Positions 34,349-43,043 of a stretch of 64,000 bases of DNA are shown here, in pieces; the first letter of the stretch is position 1, and each line of letters begins with the position of its first letter. Both the position numbers and the translations under genes were made by a program. The stretch is from Alphaproteobacteria bacterium (lineage in GTDB: Bacteria > Pseudomonadota > Alphaproteobacteria > Sphingomonadales > Sphingomonadaceae), in assembly GCA_018970445.1 (NCBI GenBank), contig JAGWWF010000012.1, forward strand, positions 1 to 64,000, written 5' to 3'. The notes beneath the pieces are model-generated. The model saw only the letters and a program-made list of their open reading frames with translations. It ran no database searches and was not told the DNA's origin.

Positions 34349-35561
34349 AGGTTTCCAGCAATGGGTCGCCGGGGTCGATCGTGGTGCCGGTTTCGGCCGA
34401 GCGGTACAGCGCCATGACCAGCCGCACCACATCCAGTCCATCATGGAATGTCTCCATCGGCATGATCCCATGCCGGAAGGTCTCGACCATGTGGCGGTTC
34501 TCCAGCGTATAGCCATAGATGCCCGCTTCATCCGGCACGATGGGCATCTCGCCCTGCTCGGCATTCTGCTTTTCCACCAGATCTTCGCCCTGTGCGCCGG
34601 TGACATTGCGCGACAGGAACAGCTTCAGCCCGGTTTCCAGCGAGGACCAGCGCATGGCATATTCAGGGCCCATCAATTCGATGTCGAGCCGCAGACCGGC
34701 GCCGACATAAGCCCAACTGGTGGTGGCCTCGACAACCAGTTCATGGCCAGCCTCATCCTCCAGCCGCAGCAGGCCACGGGCAAAATCCTCGGCCATGGGG
34801 CGGCTGGCGTCCAGGCCAGCCATCTGGCGCTCCAGCGCCCGGGCCGCGCCCGGCCGTCGCCATTTCAAATGACCGATATTGCCGCTGACCGAGATGACCC
34901 GCAGACTGTCACGCGGCGCGCCCGGCGCCGTCAGCAAGAAGCGGCCGACCTCCACGGAATGGCACATCATGTCTGACATCACGCCACCGCCCTGGCGCCG
35001 GCCATCCCAGAACCATGGCTCATGCGGGCCGGAATGCTCCTCGGCAGCGCGAGCGAGATAGGGGCGGCCGGCGGCCGGCACGGCGCGGCCCCAGATGATC
35101 GCCTTGCCGCGGGTGACAGCCGTGGAAAACAGCTGATTTTCCAGATAGCCATGCAGCAGGCCCGCCGTCTCGGTCAGGGCCAGCGCCTCACGTGCTTCCG
35201 CCAGCGTGCGAGCCAGCGGCTTTTCGCAGGCCACTGCCCGCAGGCGGCTGCCAGGGTGCCGGGCGGCGCGGGCGATGGCCGCGAAAGTCGCAAGCCGCGT
35301 GTCATTGGGGTTCAGCACCCACAGCGCATCGACCTGACCATCGACCACCAGGCTTTCAATATCAGGATAAGCACGGCAGTTGCCCAGCCCGAGCGCATTG
35401 GCGCGCGCGGCAAAGGCATCGCGTCGTGCCGGTGTGGGGCTGGTCACCCCCACGATTTCGGCGTTGCGCACCCCTTCGAACGACGCCAGATGAAAATGCG
35501 CTATGAAGCCGGACCCCACAAACCCGATGCGCAAAGGGCGATCAAGGCCGACAAGGCTCAT
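34323..35561 (-). CDS. Gfo/Idh/MocA family NAD(P)-dependent oxidoreductase
   Basis: Start ATG 35561 overlaps the stop of the upstream gene (ATGA); 412 residues. An N-terminal Rossmann fold (RIGFVGSGFIAHFHLASF) is followed by the CEKPLA motif containing the conserved lysine. A C-terminal alpha/beta domain follows, with GGGVMSDMMCHSVEVGRFLL. Such enzymes oxidise or reduce sugars and 3-keto sugars. Lying behind a GMC dehydrogenase and a DUF1080 3-keto-glycoside hydrolase, it probably reduces a 3-keto sugar after import, or oxidises the free sugar. Confidence 0.88.
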   Translation of the reverse strand: MSLVGLDRPLRIGFVGSGFIAHFHLASFEGVRNAEIVGVTSPTPARRDAFAARANALGLGNCRAYPDIESLVVDGQVDALWVLNPNDTRLATFAAIARAARHPGSRLRAVACEKPLARTLAEAREALALTETAGLLHGYLENQLFSTAVTRGKAIIWGRAVPAAGRPYLARAAEEHSGPHEPWFWDGRRQGGGVMSDMMCHSVEVGRFLLTAPGAPRDSLRVISVSGNIGHLKWRRPGAARALERQMAGLDASRPMAEDFARGLLRLEDEAGHELVVEATTSWAYVGAGLRLDIELMGPEYAMRWSSLETGLKLFLSRNVTGAQGEDLVEKQNAEQGEMPIVPDEAGIYGYTLENRHMVETFRHGIMPMETFHDGLDVVRLVMALYRSAETGTTIDPGDPLLETYVPVPARG

Positions 35562-36100
35562 GGCTGTTTCTCCGGGAGCAGGGCAAAGGCCCGTTCAAGA
35601 TGGTCAAGCACCGCAATGGGCAGTGGCGCAAAGTCAGGTTGGGCTTCGTTGCCCACAAAGCCGATGGCGGTGATGCCGGCGGGCGTGGTGTACCAGGCAG
35701 CAAGGGCCAGTGTCCGCAGCCGGTTTTCGGCCACCGGGTCTGCGTGGCCATCCAGGAACGGCAGGATCAGGGCGCGGTCAGCAAGCTGGTCAGGATAGGG
35801 TGCGGAAAGCCATTCATCAAAAAAGGCAACCAACCCTGCTTCACTGGCTGATGGTAGCGTCCCGCTGCGCGGCAGCAGTGAGTCCAGCAGACTTGTCAGC
35901 CAGTCGCGCTGTCGATCATTCAATATTCTGGGCCAGCTGCTAGGCTGAGGTTCGACCAGTGCCGGGTCCTTTCCATAGCCGGCGTTGCCGGTGCCGGGCC
36001 CAGTTGCACCAGTCCCCAAATAGGCGCGCAGCCCTGACCCGACGCCCAGCATGCCAGCCACGGCAGCCGTCCAGCCCAGCAAAGTGCGGCGGTCGGGCAT
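35558..36100 (-). CDS. Gluconate 2-dehydrogenase subunit 3 family protein (small subunit of GMC dehydrogenase)
   Basis: The 180-residue product begins with a twin-arginine-type leader (PDRRTLLGWTAAVAGMLGVG). It has the subunit-3 pattern LNDRQRDWLTSLLDSLLPRSGTLPSASEAG and an FLDGHADPVAENRLR stretch. In bacterial glucoside 3-dehydrogenases and gluconate dehydrogenases, this small Tat-exported subunit carries the flavin subunit to the periplasm. Its start overlaps the stop of the GMC gene. No cytochrome c subunit gene is present in the operon. Confidence 0.85.
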   Translation of the reverse strand: MPDRRTLLGWTAAVAGMLGVGSGLRAYLGTGATGPGTGNAGYGKDPALVEPQPSSWPRILNDRQRDWLTSLLDSLLPRSGTLPSASEAGLVAFFDEWLSAPYPDQLADRALILPFLDGHADPVAENRLRTLALAAWYTTPAGITAIGFVGNEAQPDFAPLPIAVLDHLERAFALLPEKQP

Positions 36101-37809
36101 CAGGCATCACCCCGCTTCAGGCTTTCCGCCAGATGATGGGCACCGCGCCAGGCCAGCGCCATGATTGTCAGAGTCGGGTTCTTGCACGGCATGGATGGGA
36201 ACAGGCCGGCATCAGCGACGTAGACATTGGCACTGGCATGCAGCCGGCCCCAGCGATCGACTGGTCCGTCGTTCGGCCTCGCCGCCATGCGCACTGTGCC
36301 AGCTTCGTGAATCACATGACCGCCGGGCCGCATGACCTGTGCGATCGGCTGTGAAAGGTCGGTCAATATGGTGGCGCCCATATCGCGGAACACATCGGCG
36401 AGGGTGCGGCGCATGAAGTCCATCTGCGCCAGCTCTTCCGCGCCCCATGCCCAATGGAAGCGCAACACCGGCAAGCCGAAGCGATCCTTGACGTCTGGAT
36501 CCAGCTCGCAGCGGCTGCCGGCATTGGGGATCATCTCGCCCCTGCCCGAAAGATAGACGAGGGACCCATAGAGCCGCTGCATCTCGGCATGCAGCGCATC
36601 GCCACGGCCGGGCCGGGCCAGCTGCGCGATGGCGACCATGTCATCAAATTCCGGCAAGCGCCGCCCGCCCCAGAATTCGATGTGACAGCCCCTGGCAAAG
36701 CCCAGCTTGCCGGCCCGCTGCTCATCGGTCAGCCACCACGGCGCATAAACATGGAACAGGGTGACGCCTTCATCGGCAAAGGGCGGGAGATTCTCCAACT
36801 GGGGCACCTGCGCCGCCACCGACACGCTTGGCGTGTCCATCAGGTTGTGACCGACCTGGCCCTGATCATTGCCCAAGCCGGCGGGAAAGGCCGTGGAGCG
36901 GGACTGCAGCAGGATTCGCGCGGTTTCGCAGCTGCTGGCGGCCAGCACCACCGCGCGCGCCTTGAATTCGTGCACGGCCCCGTTGGCACGGTCGATGCAG
37001 CGCACGCCGGTTGCACGTCCGCTGCCATCAACAGGCACCGCATAGACGTGCATGCCGGTCCTGATCGAAAGCCTGCCGGTCGTCAGCGCCGGCGGAATCA
37101 GCACGGTGGTTGACTGGAAATTCGCGCCAATGGCGCACCCGCGCATGCAGTCTGTGGCGAACAGACACTGAGGCCGGTCGCCATGCGGCCTGGTCAGGAT
37201 CGCCATGTGCGCGGGCACCACGGGAATGCCATGGCGCCGGCCCATCACCATGCCCATCCAGTGCTCAAAGGCCCGCGGCCGCGGCGGTGGCAGCAATATG
37301 CCATCCGGACTGTCCGGCGAATTGGCGATGCCTTCAGCAGCACCGAACACGCCAATCAGCCGCTCAACGCGATCATACCAGGGCGCAAGCTCCGCATAAT
37401 CCAGCGGCCAATCGGCCCCAAGCCCGTCCAGACTGCGGCCCCGGAAATCGTCAGGGCCAAACCGCAAGGTCATCCGCCCCCAATGGTTGGTGCGCCCCCC
37501 CAGCATGCGCGCCCGCCACCAACGGAACTGGCTGCCTTCCGCCACGGTATAGGGTTCGCCGGGCACATCCCAGCCGCCACCGGCCGTCGCGTCATAAAAG
37601 CCGAATTCCTTGTCCGGGGTGGCCGCGCCACGCAGCGGCGCATCTGCCGGCAACTGGAACATCGGGGTTTCAGTCGCCGGATCATAATCGCGGCCGGTTT
37701 CCAGCATCAGCACACGCAGGCCGGCGCTGGTCAGCGCGTGGGCGGCCATGCCACCACCAGCGCCCGAACCGACGACAATCACATCAGCGGCATCGCCCGG
37801 CTGGCTCAT
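36100..37809 (-). CDS. GMC-type FAD oxidoreductase, probable glucoside 3-dehydrogenase large subunit
   Basis: The 569-residue protein starts with the FAD-binding motif VIVVGSGAGGGMAAHALTSAG. It has GGRTNHWGRMTLR, HEAGTVRM and a C-terminal ADAGLFPSMPCKNPTLTIMALAWR, all typical of the GMC branch that includes glucoside/sorbitol dehydrogenases with a subunit-3 partner. It has no signal peptide of its own, as expected for co-export with the Tat-bearing small subunit. With the upstream DUF1080 protein this suggests oxidation of a glycoside to its 3-keto form, followed by cleavage. The start overlaps the DUF1080 stop (ATGA). Confidence 0.87.
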   Translation of the reverse strand: MSQPGDAADVIVVGSGAGGGMAAHALTSAGLRVLMLETGRDYDPATETPMFQLPADAPLRGAATPDKEFGFYDATAGGGWDVPGEPYTVAEGSQFRWWRARMLGGRTNHWGRMTLRFGPDDFRGRSLDGLGADWPLDYAELAPWYDRVERLIGVFGAAEGIANSPDSPDGILLPPPRPRAFEHWMGMVMGRRHGIPVVPAHMAILTRPHGDRPQCLFATDCMRGCAIGANFQSTTVLIPPALTTGRLSIRTGMHVYAVPVDGSGRATGVRCIDRANGAVHEFKARAVVLAASSCETARILLQSRSTAFPAGLGNDQGQVGHNLMDTPSVSVAAQVPQLENLPPFADEGVTLFHVYAPWWLTDEQRAGKLGFARGCHIEFWGGRRLPEFDDMVAIAQLARPGRGDALHAEMQRLYGSLVYLSGRGEMIPNAGSRCELDPDVKDRFGLPVLRFHWAWGAEELAQMDFMRRTLADVFRDMGATILTDLSQPIAQVMRPGGHVIHEAGTVRMAARPNDGPVDRWGRLHASANVYVADAGLFPSMPCKNPTLTIMALAWRGAHHLAESLKRGDA

Positions 37810-38672
37810 CGCTCACCCAGCTGGCGCACGCGGATATTGCGGAAGCGGATCCGCCCCCCGGCATCGCCATGATCCTGCAGCACCAGCGGCAGCCGCGTCG
37901 CATGCGGTTCCCAGGCGCCGATGCGGGCAAAGGCCGTCGGTCCCAGAAATGCCTGCTGCCGCTGCAGCACCACACCATTCAGGGTGACCGTGGCACGCGG
38001 CGGGCTGCGCAGTCCGCCATCCTTGCGGAACCGCGCCGCCCGGAACCGCACGCGCAGGCACTGCCATTGCCCCGGCGGGCGGGACGCATTGGCCAGTGGC
38101 GGCGCCTGCCCGTACAGCGCGCCCATCTGCCCATCCGGATATGTGGGGTTGTCGTGGCTGTCGAGGATCTGCACCTCATATCGCTGCTGAAAGAACAGAC
38201 CACTGTTGCCGCGCTGCTGGAACACTCCCGCCGGCGGCGCCGGCATCATGAACTCCAGCGACACCTCGACATCAGCAACGCTGGCCTTCGTCTCGATCCG
38301 GTTGGCACTCTGGCCGGAAGGGATCATTTCCCCATTGGCAAAGGTCCACAGTGGCAGCTGTGCGCCCTGCCAGTCCTGCGGCCCAAGCCGGCGGCCGGAT
38401 GACGGCTGGCAGGCCCGTGGCGCCACCACCGGTGGTTGCGGGCGCGCCAGATCATGCACCCGCCACCGTGTGCCTGGAATCAGCGGCGCGTCCAGCAAGG
38501 CGTCGCGCCAGAAAGGCTCCTGCCAGCCGGCGGCCATGCCGGGGTTCGCATCAATCAGCCCCGCAATCGCCGGGTCCCGCTGGCGCAGCGCATCGGTCAG
38601 CGCGGTGCCGTCGGCAACAGCCGTCGCCGCGACAGACAGCAGAAGGGCGGGAAGCGCGCTTGCCAAGAGCAT
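37806..38672 (-). CDS. Secreted DUF1080 protein (3-keto-disaccharide hydrolase family)
   Basis: I favour ATG 38672 (MLLASALPALLLSV, signal peptide ending at AVADG; 288 aa); ATG 38687 would add five residues. Either start overlaps or abuts the shared operator at 38671-38685, and neither has a clear ribosome-binding site. The protein shows the concanavalin-like DUF1080 landmarks: VEVSLEFMMPAPPAGVFQQRGNSG (in parts EFMMPAPP, RGNSGLF), YEVQILDS, WQCLRVRFRAARF and a final IRFRNIRVRQL. Family members hydrolyse 3-keto-glycosides made by GMC/subunit-3 dehydrogenases, which are encoded directly downstream. Confidence 0.86.
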   Translation of the reverse strand: MLLASALPALLLSVAATAVADGTALTDALRQRDPAIAGLIDANPGMAAGWQEPFWRDALLDAPLIPGTRWRVHDLARPQPPVVAPRACQPSSGRRLGPQDWQGAQLPLWTFANGEMIPSGQSANRIETKASVADVEVSLEFMMPAPPAGVFQQRGNSGLFFQQRYEVQILDSHDNPTYPDGQMGALYGQAPPLANASRPPGQWQCLRVRFRAARFRKDGGLRSPPRATVTLNGVVLQRQQAFLGPTAFARIGAWEPHATRLPLVLQDHGDAGGRIRFRNIRVRQLGER

Positions 38673-38685
38673 TCCAATCTGAAAC
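38671..38685. promoter_or_regulatory. Operator-like palindrome e (DUF1080 / dgcN divergent promoter)
   Basis: ATTCCAATCTGAAAC (reverse complement GTTTCAGATTGGAAT) overlaps the start codon region of the DUF1080 gene. A further half-site GATTGGAAA lies at 38695-38703. The divergent dgcN-like gene starts at GTG 38745. Confidence 0.68.
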
Positions 38686-38744
38686 ATTGATGCTGATTGG
38701 AAATATCTTTGGCCTTTTGGGTCGAGTCAAGCAAGGGTTGAAAA

Positions 38745-39767
38745 GTGCACCAGATCCGCAAGCCCTATCTGCTGTTCCTGGGTGACGTCACTTCGGACAT
38801 CTTCGCCAAGACGGCGCACGGACTGAAGGACTGGTGCCCGGAAGATTGCGTGGCGCAATGGCGGTTGCCAGATGCCACAGTCGATCTGGGGCTGCCTGAT
38901 CTGGCACCGGGCGACGCCGCTGCTGCCGGTGCGCGCTCGCTGGTGGTGGCCGTTGCCCCCATTGGCGGGGCGCTGCCAGCGCATTGGGTGCCGGCCATCA
39001 CCATGGCCGTGGCGGCCGGGCTGGACATCGTGTCAGGCATGCACGGTGCCCTGGCCGATGTGCCGGCCATTGCGGCGGCCGCCCGGCAGCATGGCGTTGC
39101 GCTGCACGATGTGCGCCAGCCACCAGCGGCGATCCCGATTGCCACCGGGCGTCGACGTTCCGGCCGGCGTTTGTTGACCGTCGGCACCGATTGCGCGCTG
39201 GGCAAGAAGTACACCGCGCTGGCCATTGCGCGCGAAATGCAACGGCAGGGGTTTGACGCCACGTTCCGGGCCACCGGCCAGACCGGCATACTGATCGCCG
39301 GGTCCGGGCTGCCGATGGACGCTGTGGTGTCGGATTTTGTTGCCGGCGCTGCGGAAATGCTGAGCCCGGATGCTCCGGCCGATCACTGGGACATCATCGA
39401 AGGGCAAGGCTCCCTGTTCCACCCTGCCTATGCCGGCGTCACGCTGGGCCTGATCCATGGCAGCCAGCCTGATGCCATGGTCCTTTGCCATGAACCCGGG
39501 CGCACCCGTATCAATGGCTATCCGGATTATCCGGTTCCCAGCCTTGCGGAGGCCATCCAGGGCTTTGAGGCGGCCGCCCGGTTGACCAACAAGGCCGCAC
39601 GGGTGGTGGCCATCAGTCTGAACACTGCCCGGCTGACCGATACGCAGCGGGAACAGGCCATTGCCGCCGCAACGGCGGAAACCGGCCTGCCTGCCTTTGA
39701 CCCGGTGGCCAGCGGGATCGCCGCAGTGGTTGGTGGTTTTGCCGGCGCGCTCGACCATGCGGCTTGA
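38745..39767 (+). CDS. dgcN: DUF1611 family protein, DgcN-like D-glutamate N-acetyltransferase
   Basis: The start is GTG 38745, with AAGGG eight bases upstream; 340 residues. It has the DUF1611 layout: an N-terminal Rossmann-like domain (FLGDVTSDIFAKTAHGL), then a P-loop-type domain with LLTVGTDCALGKKYTAL. FRATGQTGILIAG, IIEGQGSLFHPAYAGVTLGLIHGSQP and CHEPGRTRINGYPDYPVP follow. DgcN proteins of this family acetylate D-glutamate, and DgcA then racemises N-acetyl-D-glutamate. The next gene is a matching dipeptide-epimerase-family enzyme that overlaps by 11 bases, so the DgcN/DgcA reading is well supported by context. Confidence 0.83.
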   Translation: MHQIRKPYLLFLGDVTSDIFAKTAHGLKDWCPEDCVAQWRLPDATVDLGLPDLAPGDAAAAGARSLVVAVAPIGGALPAHWVPAITMAVAAGLDIVSGMHGALADVPAIAAAARQHGVALHDVRQPPAAIPIATGRRRSGRRLLTVGTDCALGKKYTALAIAREMQRQGFDATFRATGQTGILIAGSGLPMDAVVSDFVAGAAEMLSPDAPADHWDIIEGQGSLFHPAYAGVTLGLIHGSQPDAMVLCHEPGRTRINGYPDYPVPSLAEAIQGFEAAARLTNKAARVVAISLNTARLTDTQREQAIAAATAETGLPAFDPVASGIAAVVGGFAGALDHAA

Positions 39768-40734
39768 GGTTGAGATTCGCCATTGGCGACTGCGGGAGCC
39801 CTTCACCATCGCGCGCGGCACGATGACGACTGCCGATGCCGTCATCGTCTGCCTGACCGATGGACGGGTCACCGGGCGCGGAGAAGCCTATGGCATCATC
39901 TATGAGGGGGAGAGTCCGGAGACGCTCGTGGCGCAGATTGAGAGCCTGCGCTCCGTGATTGAAGCGGGAATTGATCGCGCAGCCCTGGCCCGCTTGCTGC
40001 CCCGAGGCGGCGCTCGTTGTGCACTTGATTGCGCACTGTGGGATCTTGAAGCCAAGCGCAGCGGCCGCCCGGCCTGGCAGGCCGCCGGGCTGCCGGCGCC
40101 TTGGCCAGTCGAAACCGCCTTCACCATCGGCATGCGCAGCCTGGATGCGGTGCGCGAGACAGCGGCCCGGCATGCCGATTTCCCGCTGCTCAAGCTCAAG
40201 GTGGGGGGTGATGATCCCCTGGCGATCATCCGGGCGGCGCGCGCCGGCGCGCCAGACAGCCGCTTCATCGTGGACCCGAACCAGAGCTGGCGCGTGGCCG
40301 ATGTTTTTGCATTGGCCGATCAGCTTCACCAGCTGGGCGTGGTGCTGCTGGAACAGCCAGTGCCGGTTTCTGATGATGATGGGCTGCAGGATTATCGCGG
40401 GCCGGTGGCGATCTGCGCCGACGAACTGGTGCATGACCGCAGCGATCTTGGGCTTGCCAAGGGCAAGTACAGCCATGTCAATATCAAGCTCGACAAGGCC
40501 GGCGGACTGACAGAGGCGCTTGCCCTGGCGGACGCAGCGCTGGCGGCGGGCCACCGGCTGATGGTGGGCTGCATGGCCGGTTCGTCACTGGCAATGGCGC
40601 CTGCGCATCTGGTTGCGCAGCTGTGTGATTATGTCGATCTTGATGGGCCGCTGCTGCAATTGGATGATTGGGCGCCAGCCCTGACCTATGCTGCTGGCCG
40701 GCTTGCGCCGCCGGAGCCGGCGCTGTGGGGATGA
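39757..40734 (+). CDS. dgcA: Enolase-superfamily dipeptide epimerase / DgcA-like N-acetyl-D-glutamate racemase
   Basis: ATG 39757 overlaps the end of dgcN by 11 bases; 325 residues. Catalytic elements of L-Ala-D/L-Glu epimerases are all present: the KxK motif (Lys146, Lys148), Asp173 in VDPNQSW, Glu199 in LEQP, Asp222 in CADE, NIKLDKAGG with the opposing lysine (Lys244/Lys247), and the terminal YVDLDGPLL motif. It would epimerise either L-Ala-D-Glu type dipeptides or N-acetyl-D-glutamate; pairing with DgcN favours the latter. Its stop overlaps the S9 peptidase start (ATGA). Confidence 0.87.
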   Translation: MRLEVEIRHWRLREPFTIARGTMTTADAVIVCLTDGRVTGRGEAYGIIYEGESPETLVAQIESLRSVIEAGIDRAALARLLPRGGARCALDCALWDLEAKRSGRPAWQAAGLPAPWPVETAFTIGMRSLDAVRETAARHADFPLLKLKVGGDDPLAIIRAARAGAPDSRFIVDPNQSWRVADVFALADQLHQLGVVLLEQPVPVSDDDGLQDYRGPVAICADELVHDRSDLGLAKGKYSHVNIKLDKAGGLTEALALADAALAAGHRLMVGCMAGSSLAMAPAHLVAQLCDYVDLDGPLLQLDDWAPALTYAAGRLAPPEPALWG

Positions 40735-42962
40735 TGCGCCGCTGTGGTGCCTTGGTTCTGGCTGCTGCCCTGCTGCACGGCGGCGCTGCTGCTGCACCCG
40801 AGCCGATGGGCAGCCTGTTGGGCTGGATTGACACACGTATCGCCACGGAAGACCGCATCCTGGCGCCGGCCCGCATCGAGCCGGTCTGGGTTGATGCTGG
40901 CCATGTGCTGGTGCCCGCTGCGGCTGGCAGCCTGGCCGTTGACCTACTGGATACCCGCACCGGCCGAAGGCATGCCGTGTCCGATCCTGATGCCATGGCC
41001 ACGGCATTGGCGGCACAAGGCCTGACACCGGCACGGTTCAAACCGCGCGGCCTTGATGGAGGAGGCCTGCAGATCAGCGATGGCACAAACTGGTTCCGTT
41101 ACCAGGGCGGACAGCTGCTTGCCGCGCCTGACCTGGCGGTCCGTGCCCGGCTTGCCGTGCCGCAACTGATTGGATCGCAATTCCCCACCACTTTCGATGA
41201 CCTGGTCGAACGGCCGTCGCCCGATGGCGAGCAGTTTCTGACCCTTGCCGGCCATGATCTGGCTTTGCGCGGGCTGGATGGCCGGCTGCGGCAGCTGACC
41301 CAAGGCGGCGGACCGCTGCAAACATGGCGTGCGAGTGAGGAATCGCGTCAGGATTTCCCGGCCACCTGGTCCCCGGATGGTCGCTGGATTGCCGCCGTCC
41401 GGCTTGATCTTGCCGGTGTCCCGCACGAACCCCTCATGCGCTGGCTGGAAACCCCGCCGCGGGTGGACCGCATCCCCTATCCTCGGGCAGGCGAAGTCAT
41501 GCCGCGGTTCGAGGTCGCTCTGATCGACCCGAAGCTGGGCAATCCGCGCTTCGTCGATCTGGGGGATACCCGCGATCATTATGTGAACCTCATAGGGTTC
41601 AGCGCTGACAGCCGCACCCTGCTGGTGCAGGTGATTGACCGTGCCCATCACCATTGGCGGCTGTTCGGCGTGGATGTCACCAGCCTGGCGGTATCGGCCT
41701 TGCTGGATGAACGGACTGCCACATATTTCGACACGCCGATGACACTTGGACCGGAGCAGGTGCGGATTGTCTCTAGCGGCTTTCTGCGCCTGTCCGAAAC
41801 CACTGGGTATCGCCATATCGATCTTCATGCGCCGGATGGCCGCAAACTGCGGGCGCTGACCAGCGGCACCTTCGTGGTGGAGGCAATAATTGCGGTCGAT
41901 GCGGCGCGCGGCCATGTGTATTTCCTGGCCGACATGACGCCAGGCACGGTGTTGGCCCCGCGCCTGCATCGTGTGCCCCTGGCTGGCGGGCCCATCGAGA
42001 CCATCGGCGGCCCCGGCGTTGAAGCCCTCTGGTTTGCGCCGGATTACCGCCATGTTGCCATCCGCCGCTCGACCACCATGGCCCCACCGGTGACGGAAGT
42101 GTTGGCCACCGATGGCGGGCGGGCCATTACTCTGTCAGCACCTGTTCTCGATGAACTGGCGGGTCTGCCTGCCGGCATTCCCGTCACCGTGCCCGGCGCT
42201 GATGGCGGTCTGGCCGTGCATGGCGTCCTCTATCTGCCGCCCGGTGCCAGGGGCAAAGTGCCGGTGGTGGAGATCATCTATGGCGGGATGCAGCTTGATT
42301 TCATGCCCCGCCACTGGTTCGGTTTCGGCCGGCTGGAAGGCGGCTACAATGGCATGATTGCCCGGCTGCTGCTCGCGCGCGGGTATGCCGTGGGTTATAT
42401 AAATGCGCCGGGCACACCAAACCGCGGCCGCGCCTATCAGGATGCAACCCATGGTCGCTGGCCGCAGTCAGTGATCCCCAATCATGTCGCTTGGTGGCGT
42501 GCAGTGGCCAGGCAGTTCCCCAGCCTTGATCTTTCGCGGCTGGGCGTTTTCGGCAACAGTTGGGGTGGCTATCTGGCCCAACGGGCCATGATCGAGGCGC
42601 CGGAAACATATCGGGCCGCCGTAGCCATGGCGCCGCCGTCCGACCTTGTTGACCACCCCAATTACATAGAGCCGTTCATGGGCCGCCCGGATGAGAACCC
42701 GGCCGGCTATGCCGCCGCGTCCAATCTTGCCCATGTCGGTGCTATCAGGGGGCCAGTGCTGGTCATGCCCATGCCGCTGGATGTGAATGCGGGGTTTTCG
42801 CCGGGGATGAAATTCGTGGACGCCATGGTGCGAGCCGGCAAAGACGTCGAGATTTTCACGATTCCCGATGTAAATCACAGGGTTAACTGCTGCGGCCCGG
42901 CTGTTGAGCGCTATGCCTATGCAACGGTGTTGCGCTTCCTTGATCGAAATCTGCACGATTGA
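40731..42962 (+). CDS. Secreted S9 (prolyl oligopeptidase) family peptidase
   Basis: ATG 40731 overlaps the epimerase stop; ATG 40734 is equivalent. The 743-residue protein has a signal peptide (CGALVLAAALLHGGAAAA), an N-terminal beta-propeller region, and a C-terminal alpha/beta hydrolase domain. The nucleophile is Ser610 in GVFGNSWGGYLA, with probable Asp684 (PLDVN) and His716 (NHRVN). Family members cut short peptides as dipeptidyl or acylaminoacyl peptidases. Being in an operon with the D-glutamate pair and directly before the TonB receptor gene suggests that it trims imported peptides in the periplasm. Confidence 0.88.
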   Translation: MMRRCGALVLAAALLHGGAAAAPEPMGSLLGWIDTRIATEDRILAPARIEPVWVDAGHVLVPAAAGSLAVDLLDTRTGRRHAVSDPDAMATALAAQGLTPARFKPRGLDGGGLQISDGTNWFRYQGGQLLAAPDLAVRARLAVPQLIGSQFPTTFDDLVERPSPDGEQFLTLAGHDLALRGLDGRLRQLTQGGGPLQTWRASEESRQDFPATWSPDGRWIAAVRLDLAGVPHEPLMRWLETPPRVDRIPYPRAGEVMPRFEVALIDPKLGNPRFVDLGDTRDHYVNLIGFSADSRTLLVQVIDRAHHHWRLFGVDVTSLAVSALLDERTATYFDTPMTLGPEQVRIVSSGFLRLSETTGYRHIDLHAPDGRKLRALTSGTFVVEAIIAVDAARGHVYFLADMTPGTVLAPRLHRVPLAGGPIETIGGPGVEALWFAPDYRHVAIRRSTTMAPPVTEVLATDGGRAITLSAPVLDELAGLPAGIPVTVPGADGGLAVHGVLYLPPGARGKVPVVEIIYGGMQLDFMPRHWFGFGRLEGGYNGMIARLLLARGYAVGYINAPGTPNRGRAYQDATHGRWPQSVIPNHVAWWRAVARQFPSLDLSRLGVFGNSWGGYLAQRAMIEAPETYRAAVAMAPPSDLVDHPNYIEPFMGRPDENPAGYAAASNLAHVGAIRGPVLVMPMPLDVNAGFSPGMKFVDAMVRAGKDVEIFTIPDVNHRVNCCGPAVERYAYATVLRFLDRNLHD

Positions 42963-42975
42963 TTTGACACAAGTA

Positions 42976-42990
42976 TGTCATATCGGAAAT
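42976..42990. promoter_or_regulatory. Operator-like palindrome f (TonB receptor promoter)
   Basis: TGTCATATCGGAAAT, 53 bases before the receptor start at 43044. It also forms a local inverted repeat with arms TCATAT and ATATGA (42978-42994). Confidence 0.6.
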
Positions 42991-43043
42991 ATGAATTTCA
43001 GATGCTGACGAATCTGTCGGTTACGTTTGGGGAGGTTGAAAAA

